A stretch of DNA of 64,000 nucleotides from Fodinicola acaciae. Its GTDB lineage: Bacteria; Actinomycetota; Actinomycetes; Mycobacteriales; HKI-0501. The position numbers were made by a program, and so were the translations under genes. The notes under the pieces are model-generated. The model saw nothing but the letters and a program-made list of their open reading frames with translations. It ran no database searches and was not told where the DNA came from. The DNA lies in contig NZ_WOTN01000004.1 in the NCBI RefSeq assembly GCF_010993745.1, forward strand, positions 124,001-188,000, written 5' to 3'. Position 1 is the stretch's first letter. The number at the start of each line of letters is the position of its first letter. This document shows, piece by piece, positions 10,642 through 18,427 of the stretch.

Positions 10642-10714
10642 GGCAACACGAGTGGACGGCTGGCGGTTATTGCCGTCATACTCTCTGCTGGCCTGAACCT
10701 TAGTTGATGTTGTT

Positions 10715-10729
10715 ACGAAACTGTTTCGT
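10715..10729. promoter_or_regulatory. Operator-like inverted repeat before the biosynthetic genes
   Basis: ACGAAAC-T-GTTTCGT is a perfect 7-1-7 inverted repeat in the 190-bp region between the zinc-ribbon gene and the lyase gene. It is AT-richer than its surroundings, which suits a repressor or activator site controlling the lyase-PRTase-StiP-HAD operon. The cognate regulator is not identified. Confidence 0.45.
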
Positions 10730-10829
10730 GCTGCTGTGAACAGGCTTGCTGGACAACGGGTTCTACCCTTGGACGGCCGCACAACCAGGCCACCAACGAC
10801 AAACTGCCTAATCCGATGGGGGTGCCGCC

Positions 10830-11999
10830 GTGCGTCACTTCGCCATGCTGACCGACTTCGAACGGTCGGCGCTTTTCCACCGTCAACCGACGCCGTTCCA
10901 CCGTGACAGCGACCGCGAGGTGCTCTCGGTCGCGCTCGGCGCCACCTTGTACGCTCCGGCCACTCGACCGCGACTCACCGAGGACATCCGCCGGCAGGCC
11001 ATTCGTGGCGTCGCGAGCATGGTGGTCTGCCTGGAGGACGCGATCTCCTCCGACGACGTGCCGGCCGCGGAATACAACGCGATCGAACAACTCAAGGCAT
11101 ATCGGAATTCCACCGAAGAAGGCCCGCTGCTGTTCGTACGCGTTCGCGCTCCCGAACAAATCATCGATCTCACCCGCCGGCTCGGCGACGCCGTCGACGT
11201 CCTGACCGGTTTCGTACTGCCGAAATTCACCGGCGATCTCGGCAAGGAGTTTCTGGACGCCCTGGCCAAAGCGTCGGCCAATTCCGGCCATCGCCTGCTC
11301 GGCATGCCGGTGCTGGAGTCGCCGGACATCATCCATCGGGAAACCCGGGTGGAAAGTCTGGCGCGGATCGCGGAAATGCTTGAACAACACCGGGAAAACG
11401 TGCTGGCCGTACGGATCGGCGCCACCGATCTGTGTTCCGCGTACGGCCTGCGCCGGCCGCGCGGCATGCCGATATACGACATCCGGCTGGTCGCCGACGC
11501 GATCGCCGACGTGGTCAACGTCCTCGGCCGCGCGGACGGCAGCGGATTCGTGGTGACCGGCCCGGTTTGGGAATATTTCGACCCCAACAACGCGGTTTTC
11601 GACCAGCGCCTGCCGGAGGAGCCGTTCGACGAGTCCAAGCGCGGCCGCCGGGTCTACAAGCAGATCATCGACCGCGACCTGGAAGGTCTGCTGCACGAGA
11701 TCGAGCTGGACAAAGCCAACGGATTGGTCGGAAAAACCATTATCCACCCCAGTCACGTCGCGGCCGTACACGCTCTGAGCGTGGTCACTCACGAAGAGTA
11801 TGTGGACGCCAACGACATTCTGGCCGCGACCGGCGGGGGCGTACGCGCCAGCGAGTACGCGAACAAGATGAACGAGGCCAACCCGCACCGTGCGTGGGCC
11901 GAGCGGATCCGCATCCGCGCACGGGTGTTCGGCGTCACGAACCCGGAGGTTTCCTGGGTGAACGTACTCGGCGCACTGCTGTCTCCGGTACCGTCCTGA
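10830..11999 (+). CDS. HpcH/HpaI aldolase / citrate-lyase-type C-C lyase of the Ter module
   Basis: This 389-residue TIM-barrel protein belongs to the citrate lyase beta / HpcH-HpaI family. Visible motifs are GATLYAPATRP near the start, SMVVCLEDAIS (metal and phosphate loop, about 66-76), LFVRVRAPEQI (about 106), FVLPKFTG (about 129), GMPVLESP (about 155) and LAVRIGATDLC (about 192). Such enzymes make or break C-C bonds next to a carboxylate or acyl-CoA, using Mg2+. Homologues sit in Ter-linked biosynthetic modules proposed to make a nucleoside-like metabolite. GTG start at 10830 has a TGGGGG site 7 nt upstream. It begins a tight four-gene run. Confidence 0.85.
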   Translation: MRHFAMLTDFERSALFHRQPTPFHRDSDREVLSVALGATLYAPATRPRLTEDIRRQAIRGVASMVVCLEDAISSDDVPAAEYNAIEQLKAYRNSTEEGPLLFVRVRAPEQIIDLTRRLGDAVDVLTGFVLPKFTGDLGKEFLDALAKASANSGHRLLGMPVLESPDIIHRETRVESLARIAEMLEQHRENVLAVRIGATDLCSAYGLRRPRGMPIYDIRLVADAIADVVNVLGRADGSGFVVTGPVWEYFDPNNAVFDQRLPEEPFDESKRGRRVYKQIIDRDLEGLLHEIELDKANGLVGKTIIHPSHVAAVHALSVVTHEEYVDANDILAATGGGVRASEYANKMNEANPHRAWAERIRIRARVFGVTNPEVSWVNVLGALLSPVPS

Positions 12000-12002
12000 T
12001 TG

Positions 12003-13205
12003 ATGGCAGATGCGGTTTTCCCCGAGTCGGACTGGTCGGGCACCTGGGTGTCGGACCGGCTTGGCGTACGGTTGCGCACCACCGCCGGCCGTGCTCTGCA
12101 CGACCTGCTCGGCCTCGCGGTGCGGCGCAACCCGAAGCGCGCACATCTGCTGGTCTCGACCATCCTCGGCAAACACGTCCCGACCGATCCACGCGCGGTG
12201 CACGGCGCCGGCGTCGAGCTCGGTGAGTTGGTCGCCCGCGAGCTGACCGGCCCGGCGGTCGTCATCGGCAACGCCGAAACGGCGACCGCGTTGGGACATT
12301 GTGTCGCCGAAGCGCTCGGTGCGCCGTATCTGCATTCCACTCGGCGGCCGATCGACGGTGTCGAACCATACGGCGGTTTCGCCGAGGCGCATTCGCATGC
12401 GACCGACCATCTCCTGCTGCCGACCGAGCCATCGGTTTTGGCCGCGCTGAACGATCCCGCGACCACCGTCGTCCTGGTCGACGACGAGCTGTCGACCGGC
12501 GCGACCGCGCTGGGGACGATCGCCGAGCTCGACCGGCTGGCGCCGCACCGGTCGTATTTGTTGGCGAGCCTGGTGGACGTGCGGTCCGAGGCCGACAAAG
12601 CGCGGGCCGGCGAGGTCCGCTCCGTGTCGTTGTCCAGCGGCGTCGTCGAGCTGCCTGACGGCGTATTGGAGGCCGGTCAGCGGCTGGTCGCGGAAATGAC
12701 AACACCCTCGCCGGTTTTGGCTTCGTCAAAGGCTTTCGAGCGCGTCCAGGTCGAGTGGGACGCGCCGGTCGGTGGACGGCAGGGGATCACCGCCGCCGGC
12801 ACGTCGCAGCTCGGAGCGTGCGCCGATCTGGTCGGCAAGACCATCGCCGGTCAGCTTTCCGGTGCGGAATCGGTGCTGGTGCTGGGATTCGAAGAGCTGA
12901 TGTATGCGCCGTTGCTGATCGCTTCGGCGATGACCGAGGCGCTGCCGGGCGTACGCTATTCCACCACCACACGGTCTCCGGTGCTGGCCGTCGACGATCC
13001 CGGTTATGCCATCCGTACGAGCCTGAGCTTTCCGTCGCATGACGACCCCGCCGACGGACCTGGTGCGCGTTTTGCTTACAACGTCAGGCCTTGCGACGCC
13101 ATCGTGCTCGTCGTCGACGCGCCGGCCGACACACCTGCGCTGCACCATGGCCTGCTGGCTCAGCTGACCGCGCTCGCCGACCGCGTGCTGCTGGTGGTGA
13201 TCTGA
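12003..13205 (+). CDS. Phosphoribosyltransferase with TRSP domain
   Basis: This 400-residue protein begins with a PRTase_2 domain. The PRPP-binding signature is VVLVDDELSTGATAL (about 155-169), preceded by the GNAETATALGHCVAEAL loop (about 88). Residues about 240-400 match the TRSP domain that is normally fused to this PRTase (VLVLGFEELMYAPLLIA, YSTTTRSPV, FPSHDD). The expected reaction is transfer between a base and PRPP in the Ter-associated pathway. The ATG at 12003 lies 3 nt after the lyase stop; a TTG at 12000 is also possible. Confidence 0.87.
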   Translation: MADAVFPESDWSGTWVSDRLGVRLRTTAGRALHDLLGLAVRRNPKRAHLLVSTILGKHVPTDPRAVHGAGVELGELVARELTGPAVVIGNAETATALGHCVAEALGAPYLHSTRRPIDGVEPYGGFAEAHSHATDHLLLPTEPSVLAALNDPATTVVLVDDELSTGATALGTIAELDRLAPHRSYLLASLVDVRSEADKARAGEVRSVSLSSGVVELPDGVLEAGQRLVAEMTTPSPVLASSKAFERVQVEWDAPVGGRQGITAAGTSQLGACADLVGKTIAGQLSGAESVLVLGFEELMYAPLLIASAMTEALPGVRYSTTTRSPVLAVDDPGYAIRTSLSFPSHDDPADGPGARFAYNVRPCDAIVLVVDAPADTPALHHGLLAQLTALADRVLLVVI

Positions 13206-13206
13206 G

Positions 13207-14349
13207 TTGAGCACGCTTCCGTCGCCGCTGGCCGGTCCGGCGTTTTCGTCGTACGCCTCGGAAGAGGTCAGCTGGCTGCTCACCGATCTGTCCAATGTGG
13301 AGCTTGAAGCGCCGACAGAGGAACGCGAGGAGGCGATCCAGTCCGGCGGCGCACATTATGCCGAGTCGCTTCCGGTGGAATACCAGCCGAGCGAGGAATA
13401 CCAGCACCTTTTCCGGCAGGCGCTGAAAACTTCGGCAGGCCGGGTCGCGTACGCGGTCGGGCTGGTCACCGAACTGGTGCTGGCCGAGCGCGGACCGCGG
13501 CCGGTGTTGGTGTCGCTGGCGCGCGCTGGCGTACCAATCGGCATCCTGATGCGCCGCTGGGCCGCGTACGCACACGGACTTTCGTTGCCACATCACGCGA
13601 TCAGCATCGTACGCGGTCGCGGCATCGACACCGTCGCGCTGCGCTGGCTGGCCGCCAACCACGATCCGGCGACCGTCATGTTCGTCGACGGCTGGACCGG
13701 CAAAGGCGCGATCACCGCCGAGCTCGCCGACGCGGTCGCCGGCACGGCCTTCTCCGGCCGGCTCGCCGTGCTGGCCGATCCCGGCAGCTGCGTCGATCTT
13801 TTCGGCACGCGCGAGGATTATCTGATCCCATCGGCGTGCCTCAACTCGACGGTGTCCGGCCTGGTGTCGCGTACGGTCCTCAACCGCGAGCTGATCGGAC
13901 CGGACGATTTCCACGGCGGCAAGTTCTATGCCGATCTCGCACCCGCGGATGTCTCGGCCGAGTTCCTCGACACGATCTCCGCCGAGTTTCCCGCCGTCGC
14001 CGAGAAAGTCGCGCGCGACGCTCTGTCCACAGTGGACCGTACGCCGACCTGGTCCGGCTGGAAGGCGGTCGAGGCCATCTGCGCGGAATACGGGATCGGC
14101 GAGACCACGCTGGTGAAGCCCGGGGTGGGCGAGACCACTCGTGTGCTGCTTCGGCGCGTACCATGGAAAATCCTGGCTCGGCGCGGCGCGGGCGACGACC
14201 TCGCGCACGTGCGACTGCTGGCCGAGCAGCGCGGTGTCGAGGTCGTCGAGGTCGACGACCTGGCATACACCTGCGTCGGCCTGATCCATCCGAAGTTCAC
14301 CCGCGGCGCGACCGGCAGCGCCGGCACGTCGGTTGGTGCGCACTCATGA
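13207..14349 (+). CDS. StiP-type protein with C-terminal PELOTA domain
   Basis: This 380-residue protein has an N-terminal StiP domain (about 1-270; earlier called a PRTase-like family and later a cysteine protease) with the conserved FSSYASEEVSWLL opening, SLARAGVPIGILMRRW, HHAISIVRGRGID and FVDGWTGKGAI segments. Residues about 285-365 are a PELOTA-type RNA-binding domain (TLVKPGVGETTRVLLRRVPWKIL). It begins with TTG at 13207, one base after the PRTase stop, and its end overlaps the HAD gene by 4 nt. Domain fusion and order match the Ter biosynthetic module. Whether it is a protease or a transferase is unsettled. Confidence 0.86.
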   Translation: MSTLPSPLAGPAFSSYASEEVSWLLTDLSNVELEAPTEEREEAIQSGGAHYAESLPVEYQPSEEYQHLFRQALKTSAGRVAYAVGLVTELVLAERGPRPVLVSLARAGVPIGILMRRWAAYAHGLSLPHHAISIVRGRGIDTVALRWLAANHDPATVMFVDGWTGKGAITAELADAVAGTAFSGRLAVLADPGSCVDLFGTREDYLIPSACLNSTVSGLVSRTVLNRELIGPDDFHGGKFYADLAPADVSAEFLDTISAEFPAVAEKVARDALSTVDRTPTWSGWKAVEAICAEYGIGETTLVKPGVGETTRVLLRRVPWKILARRGAGDDLAHVRLLAEQRGVEVVEVDDLAYTCVGLIHPKFTRGATGSAGTSVGAHS

Positions 14350-15161
14350 CCGTGCTGGTGGCCAGCGACCTGGACCGTACGCTCATCTATTCGCGCGCCG
14401 CGGCCGAAACCGACGCCAGCGACCTGATGTGTGTCGAGCTCTACGACGGCGAGCCGCTGTCCTATCTGACACCGCGCGCGGCCGACGGCCTGCGGCGGCT
14501 CGCCGAGCGCACCGAGCTGGTGCCGGTGACGACGCGTACGCGCGAGCAATACCAGCGGATCACTTTGCCCGTGCCACCAAGGAAATACGCCATCTGCGCC
14601 AACGGTGGTCACCTGTTGGTGGACGGCGTGCCGGACGTGCGCTGGCACCTCGCCGTCCGCCGCCGGCTCGCCTCGGTGTCCGCCGAGCTGGCCGAGGTGT
14701 CGGAATGGCTGGCGAAGACCGCCGATCCACAGTGGACACTCAAGCACCGCGAGGCCGAGGACCTGTTCTGCTATCTGGTGGTCGACCGGGCCGCGATGCC
14801 ACTGTCCTATGTGGACGAGATGATCGGCTGGTGCGAGCCGCGCGGTTGGGAGGTCTCGGTGCAGGGCCGCAAGGTCTACGCGGTGCCGCGCGAGCTGACC
14901 AAGAGCGGCGCGGTCGCCGAGGTCGCCGGCCGGATCGACGCCGACACCGTACTCGCCGCCGGCGACTCGCTCCTGGATGCCGAGCTGCTCGCCGCCGCTG
15001 ATGCGGCCGTACGACCAGGCCATGGCGAGCTGGCCGACTCCAACTGGACCGCTCCGCGGGTCACCGCGCTCAGCGCGCGCGGCGCGGCCGGCGGCGAAGC
15101 CATCATCGACTGGCTGCTCGCCGCCGCCGAGCACCGCGTCGGCGGTGGCACGCTCGGCTAA
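14346..15161 (+). CDS. HAD-superfamily phosphatase of the Ter module
   Basis: This 271-residue protein has all HAD motifs: motif I ASDLDRTLIYS (about 5-15) with the nucleophile and acid Asp pair, motif II VPVTTRT (about 58), a motif III Lys region (about 180-185), and motif IV AAGDSLLDAELL (about 198). A cap domain lies between motifs I and III. It should remove a phosphate from an intermediate or the final product of the pathway. The ATG at 14346 overlaps the StiP gene stop (ATGA), so translation is coupled. Substrate cannot be inferred. Confidence 0.88.
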   Translation: MTVLVASDLDRTLIYSRAAAETDASDLMCVELYDGEPLSYLTPRAADGLRRLAERTELVPVTTRTREQYQRITLPVPPRKYAICANGGHLLVDGVPDVRWHLAVRRRLASVSAELAEVSEWLAKTADPQWTLKHREAEDLFCYLVVDRAAMPLSYVDEMIGWCEPRGWEVSVQGRKVYAVPRELTKSGAVAEVAGRIDADTVLAAGDSLLDAELLAAADAAVRPGHGELADSNWTAPRVTALSARGAAGGEAIIDWLLAAAEHRVGGGTLG

Positions 15162-15171
15162 CCTGAAGACC

Positions 15172-16398
15172 GTGAGACGGATCGCGGGGGTTGTGATCGC
15201 CGGGCTGCTCGTCCTCGTGCCGACCGGCGCCTGGGCCGCGCCGTCGCCGACGCCGAGCGCGGACAGCTCCGGCTCCTCGTCGAGCAACAACGCCAAGTGC
15301 GTGCAGCGCGGCGACCCGTATCCGCAGGTGCCGTGGGCTCAGACGCGGCTCGACCCGGAGGCGGCCTGGCCGCAGTCACGCGGTCATGGTGTCAGGGTCG
15401 CGGTCGTCGACTCCGGCGTCTCGGCCGTTCATCCGCAGCTGCGCGGCCGCGTCGAAGGCGGCGCCAGCGTCATCCCCGGCGGCGGCTCGCCGACCGAGGA
15501 CTGCGTCGGGCACGGCACGATCGTCGCCGGCATCATCGCCGGCCAGGGCGAGAACGGCACCGGTTTCCACGGCGTCGCGCCGGAGGCCGTCATCGTGCCG
15601 ATCAAGACGCTGGAAAACCTGCAGGTCCAGGAGGGGCTGGAGCCGCGCATCGCGGCCGGCATCCGGGCCGCGATCAGCCAGCACGTGCAGGTGATCAACC
15701 TGTCGCTGACGACCACCAACGACGATCCGCAGGTGCGAGCGGCCGTCCAGGACGCGATTGACAGCGACATCGTCGTCGTGGCCGCCGCCGGCAACCAGAA
15801 CCAGCAGGGAAACCAGAAGCAGTATCCGGCCGCCTATCCCGGCGTGCTCGCCGTCGCCGCCATCAAGCGCGACGGCACGCGCGCCGACTTTTCCGAGACC
15901 GGCGACTACGTGGCGGTGTCGGCACCTGGCGCGGAGATCGTCGGACCGTCCGGTGCCGGCAGCGGATACGTCGGCGACCAGCAGGGCGGCACGAGCTACG
16001 CGGCGCCGTACGTGTCCGGCGTCGCCGCGCTGGTGCGTGCGTACTATCCGCGGATGCGCGCCAAGGAGGTCGTGCAGCGCATCCTGGAGACCGCAGACCG
16101 GCCCGGCACCGGTCCCAACGAGCAGGTCGGATACGGCGTGGTCAACCCGTATCGTGCGGTCAACGCGATCCTCACCACCGGCGGCCAGGCACCGCCGCGA
16201 GCCGGCGCGCTGCCGGCGCCGTCGGAGTCGGACAAGGACGCGCTGACCCGAACCGTCGCGCTCATCGTGGCCGGCGTGCTGCTCTTCGCCGGCATCCTGG
16301 TGCTGGTCGGCGCGTACGTCGTCCCGCGCGGCCGCGCGCGCGGCTGGCGGCCTGGCCGGCTGATCGTTTCGACCGGTAAACCGGGTCCGAAGCCGTAG
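15172..16398 (+). CDS. mycP: Mycosin-type subtilisin protease (S8), membrane anchored
   Basis: This 408-residue S8 protease starts with a signal peptide (about 1-23). Its catalytic triad lies in VAVVDSGV (Asp), GHGTIVAGI (His) and GGTSYAAPYVSG (Ser). A C-terminal transmembrane helix (TVALIVAGVLLFAGILVLVGAYV, about 360-382) is followed by a basic cytoplasmic tail. This is the mycosin layout of type VII secretion systems. The GTG at 15172 is chosen since it begins the signal peptide. It lies 10 nt after the HAD gene, far from the ESX genes in this window, which carry their own mycosin at 25889-27070. Confidence 0.9.
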   Translation: MRRIAGVVIAGLLVLVPTGAWAAPSPTPSADSSGSSSSNNAKCVQRGDPYPQVPWAQTRLDPEAAWPQSRGHGVRVAVVDSGVSAVHPQLRGRVEGGASVIPGGGSPTEDCVGHGTIVAGIIAGQGENGTGFHGVAPEAVIVPIKTLENLQVQEGLEPRIAAGIRAAISQHVQVINLSLTTTNDDPQVRAAVQDAIDSDIVVVAAAGNQNQQGNQKQYPAAYPGVLAVAAIKRDGTRADFSETGDYVAVSAPGAEIVGPSGAGSGYVGDQQGGTSYAAPYVSGVAALVRAYYPRMRAKEVVQRILETADRPGTGPNEQVGYGVVNPYRAVNAILTTGGQAPPRAGALPAPSESDKDALTRTVALIVAGVLLFAGILVLVGAYVVPRGRARGWRPGRLIVSTGKPGPKP

Positions 16399-16407
16399 AC
16401 TGCGGCC

Positions 16408-17244
16408 ATGCCGTTGCGCGCGACCGTCACGGTCAACAACCTGGAGTTCCAGTATTTCGAGGACGGGCCGCCCGACGGTCCCGCAGTGGTCCTGCTGCAC
16501 GGTTTTCCGCAGAACCACCGCGAATGGGACGCCGTCGTCGACCGGCTCAACGACGCCGGCATCCGGTCGATCGCGCTCGACCAGCGCGGTTACTCACCCG
16601 GCGCCCGGCCTGCCGGCGTCGCCAACTATGCCGTGCCGCTGCTGGTCGGCGACGTGATCGGCCTGCTCGACGCGCTGAACCTGCCGACCGCGCACGTGGC
16701 CGGCCACGACTGGGGTGCGATCGTCACCTGGCAACTGGTGGCGCATTTCCCGGACCGGTTTCTGGGCGCCGTGCCGGTGAGCGTGCCGCATCCGGTGGCG
16801 TTTGGCGAGGCGCTTCGCGCCGACCCCGACCAGCAGCAGATGTCGCGCTATTTCGAGCTGTTCCGCACCGAGGGCAAGGCCGAGGAGGTGCTGCTCGGCA
16901 ACAACGCGGCCGCTCTGCGGACCATCTTCACCGGCCTGGAGCCGGACGCCGTCCAGGCGTACGTGGAGCTGCTCAGCCAGCCGGGGGCGCTGACCGCCGC
17001 GCTGAACTGGTATCGCGCGGTCGACTTCAACGCGATCCCGGAGATGCCGGAGATCCGTAACCCGATCACCTTCGTGTGGGGCTCGGACGACGCGGCGCTC
17101 GGCCGGGTCGGCGCCGAGGCGACCGGGTCGAAGGTCGCTGGACCGTACGAGTTCATCGAGCTGCCGGGCGTCGACCACTGGGTCCCGGAGCGGGCTCCGG
17201 ACGTCGTCGCCAACGCCATCATCAAGCAGGTGCACGCCGCCTAG
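16408..17244 (+). CDS. Alpha/beta hydrolase, epoxide-hydrolase-like
   Basis: This 278-residue protein has the oxyanion segment LLHGFPQNHREWD (about 31-43), a nucleophile elbow GHDWGAIVTW (about 95-104) whose Asp nucleophile points to the epoxide hydrolase/haloalkane dehalogenase branch, and a late His in PGVDHWVPE (about 253). No signal peptide is visible, so it is cytoplasmic. It starts 9 nt after the mycosin stop and may be transcribed with it. The substrate is unknown. Confidence 0.85.
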   Translation: MPLRATVTVNNLEFQYFEDGPPDGPAVVLLHGFPQNHREWDAVVDRLNDAGIRSIALDQRGYSPGARPAGVANYAVPLLVGDVIGLLDALNLPTAHVAGHDWGAIVTWQLVAHFPDRFLGAVPVSVPHPVAFGEALRADPDQQQMSRYFELFRTEGKAEEVLLGNNAAALRTIFTGLEPDAVQAYVELLSQPGALTAALNWYRAVDFNAIPEMPEIRNPITFVWGSDDAALGRVGAEATGSKVAGPYEFIELPGVDHWVPERAPDVVANAIIKQVHAA

Positions 17245-17275
17245 GTGTACCCGGCCAGGACGTTTACACCTAGGC
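17239..17275. terminator. Two-way terminator between convergent genes
   Basis: GCCTAGGTGTA (17239-17249) and its exact reverse complement (17265-17275) are separated by a 15-nt loop. The stem includes the TAG stop of the hydrolase gene and ends next to the stop of the convergent SWIM gene, so it can serve both transcripts. Confidence 0.7.
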
Positions 17276-18427
17276 CTAACCATCGATCAGGTCGGCCGGG
17301 TCGTCGGCGGCCGGGCCGTCCAGGTCCCAGCCGGCGCCGGACCGCAGCAGCCGATACCACCGGCCGTCGTGGCCGAGCCGCAGCTGTACGTCCCCGCAGG
17401 TCACCTTGTTGCGCTGGACGCGCGCCTCACCGCCCCACTCGGTCATCGCCTCGCGCGCGGGAGCGAGCGCGGACGGGTCCGGCAGCCAGTCGTCGCGTAC
17501 CACCGCGACGCCGCCGGCGCCGGCCTCGCGCCAGGCGATGGCCCACCGGACCAGCGTCTTGGTCGGCACACCGAGCCGCTTGGCCAGCGCCGGCACGTCC
17601 GCGCTGCCGAGCATGCCGGCGGCACGCCTGGCGATGTCGACCTCGGTCTCCAGCGCGAGACCGCCGTCGCCAACGCCGACCGCCACTTCCCACGCACGCG
17701 AGGCGGCATCCGCGGCAAGCGCCGTCAACATCGGCACGGTCACGCCACTCTCGGCCGGCGGGTCGACCGGCAGCGGCGCCGGCCGGCCCGGAGTGGCAGG
17801 CGGCAACTGCGGCCTCGGCAACGGCGACAGGTCACCGCGGCCGTACGCCTCGGCCGGATCGATGCCGACCGGCTGGCGGCGCGGCAGCGACGCGCTCGAC
17901 CGGTTGCCTCGACGCGCCCGCAACGCCGCCAGCACCTCGTCCTTGGACCGGCCGCGCAGCAGCAGGAACGCGAACGGGTCGGCGTCGATCGCGTCGGCGA
18001 CCAGATAACAAACGGCCGCCGCGTGCTTGCACGGATCGGCCCAGTCGGGACACGAACAACGCGGCTGGATCTCGCCGGCACCCGGCAGCAGGTCGCAGCC
18101 GGCCTGCTGCACGTCCTGCGCCACCTCGGCCGGCAGCTCGCCATCGAGCAACGCCGCCAGCCGACCCATTTTCGCCGCGATGGAACCGAAAACACGGTCC
18201 CAGGCAGGGTCGTCGAAGGTCGCCACCCGGATGACCACCTTGTATGGCTGCGGACGGCGGCCGCGTACCGTCGCGGTGATCCGGCCGCGGCCGATGGTGA
18301 GGCCGCTGACCGTCCCCTGGCGCGCGTACGTCCGGCCACGCGGCAGCCGGTTGCTGTCCAGCTTGGCCCGCTGCTCCAGGCCGACGATCCACTGCCGCCC
18401 CCACCAGGTGCCACCGAAGCGCTTCAC
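17276..18427 (-). CDS. SWIM zinc-finger protein coupled to SNF2 helicase
   Basis: This 383-residue protein opens with KRFGGTWWGRQWI, typical of SWIM-domain partners of bacterial SNF2 helicases. The zinc site is C-S-C-PDWADP-C-K-H (about 138-148). A helix-turn-helix-like segment (LAKRLGVPTKTLVRWAIAW, about 285) and a Trp-rich C terminus follow. SWIM domains bind nucleic acid or protein. The GTG start at 18427 overlaps the helicase TGA by 4 nt, so the two proteins are translationally coupled and probably form one complex. Confidence 0.88.
   Translation of the reverse strand: MKRFGGTWWGRQWIVGLEQRAKLDSNRLPRGRTYARQGTVSGLTIGRGRITATVRGRRPQPYKVVIRVATFDDPAWDRVFGSIAAKMGRLAALLDGELPAEVAQDVQQAGCDLLPGAGEIQPRCSCPDWADPCKHAAAVCYLVADAIDADPFAFLLLRGRSKDEVLAALRARRGNRSSASLPRRQPVGIDPAEAYGRGDLSPLPRPQLPPATPGRPAPLPVDPPAESGVTVPMLTALAADAASRAWEVAVGVGDGGLALETEVDIARRAAGMLGSADVPALAKRLGVPTKTLVRWAIAWREAGAGGVAVVRDDWLPDPSALAPAREAMTEWGGEARVQRNKVTCGDVQLRLGHDGRWYRLLRSGAGWDLDGPAADDPADLIDG

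Noticed and set aside
13207-14349. StiP gene read as a plain phosphoribosyltransferase
   Set aside because: It lacks the acidic PRPP loop that the 12003-13205 product shows clearly, and it has the StiP-PELOTA layout.
17245-18234. 329-codon frame opposite the SWIM gene
   Set aside because: Very Arg/Pro-rich shadow of a well supported SWIM domain gene.
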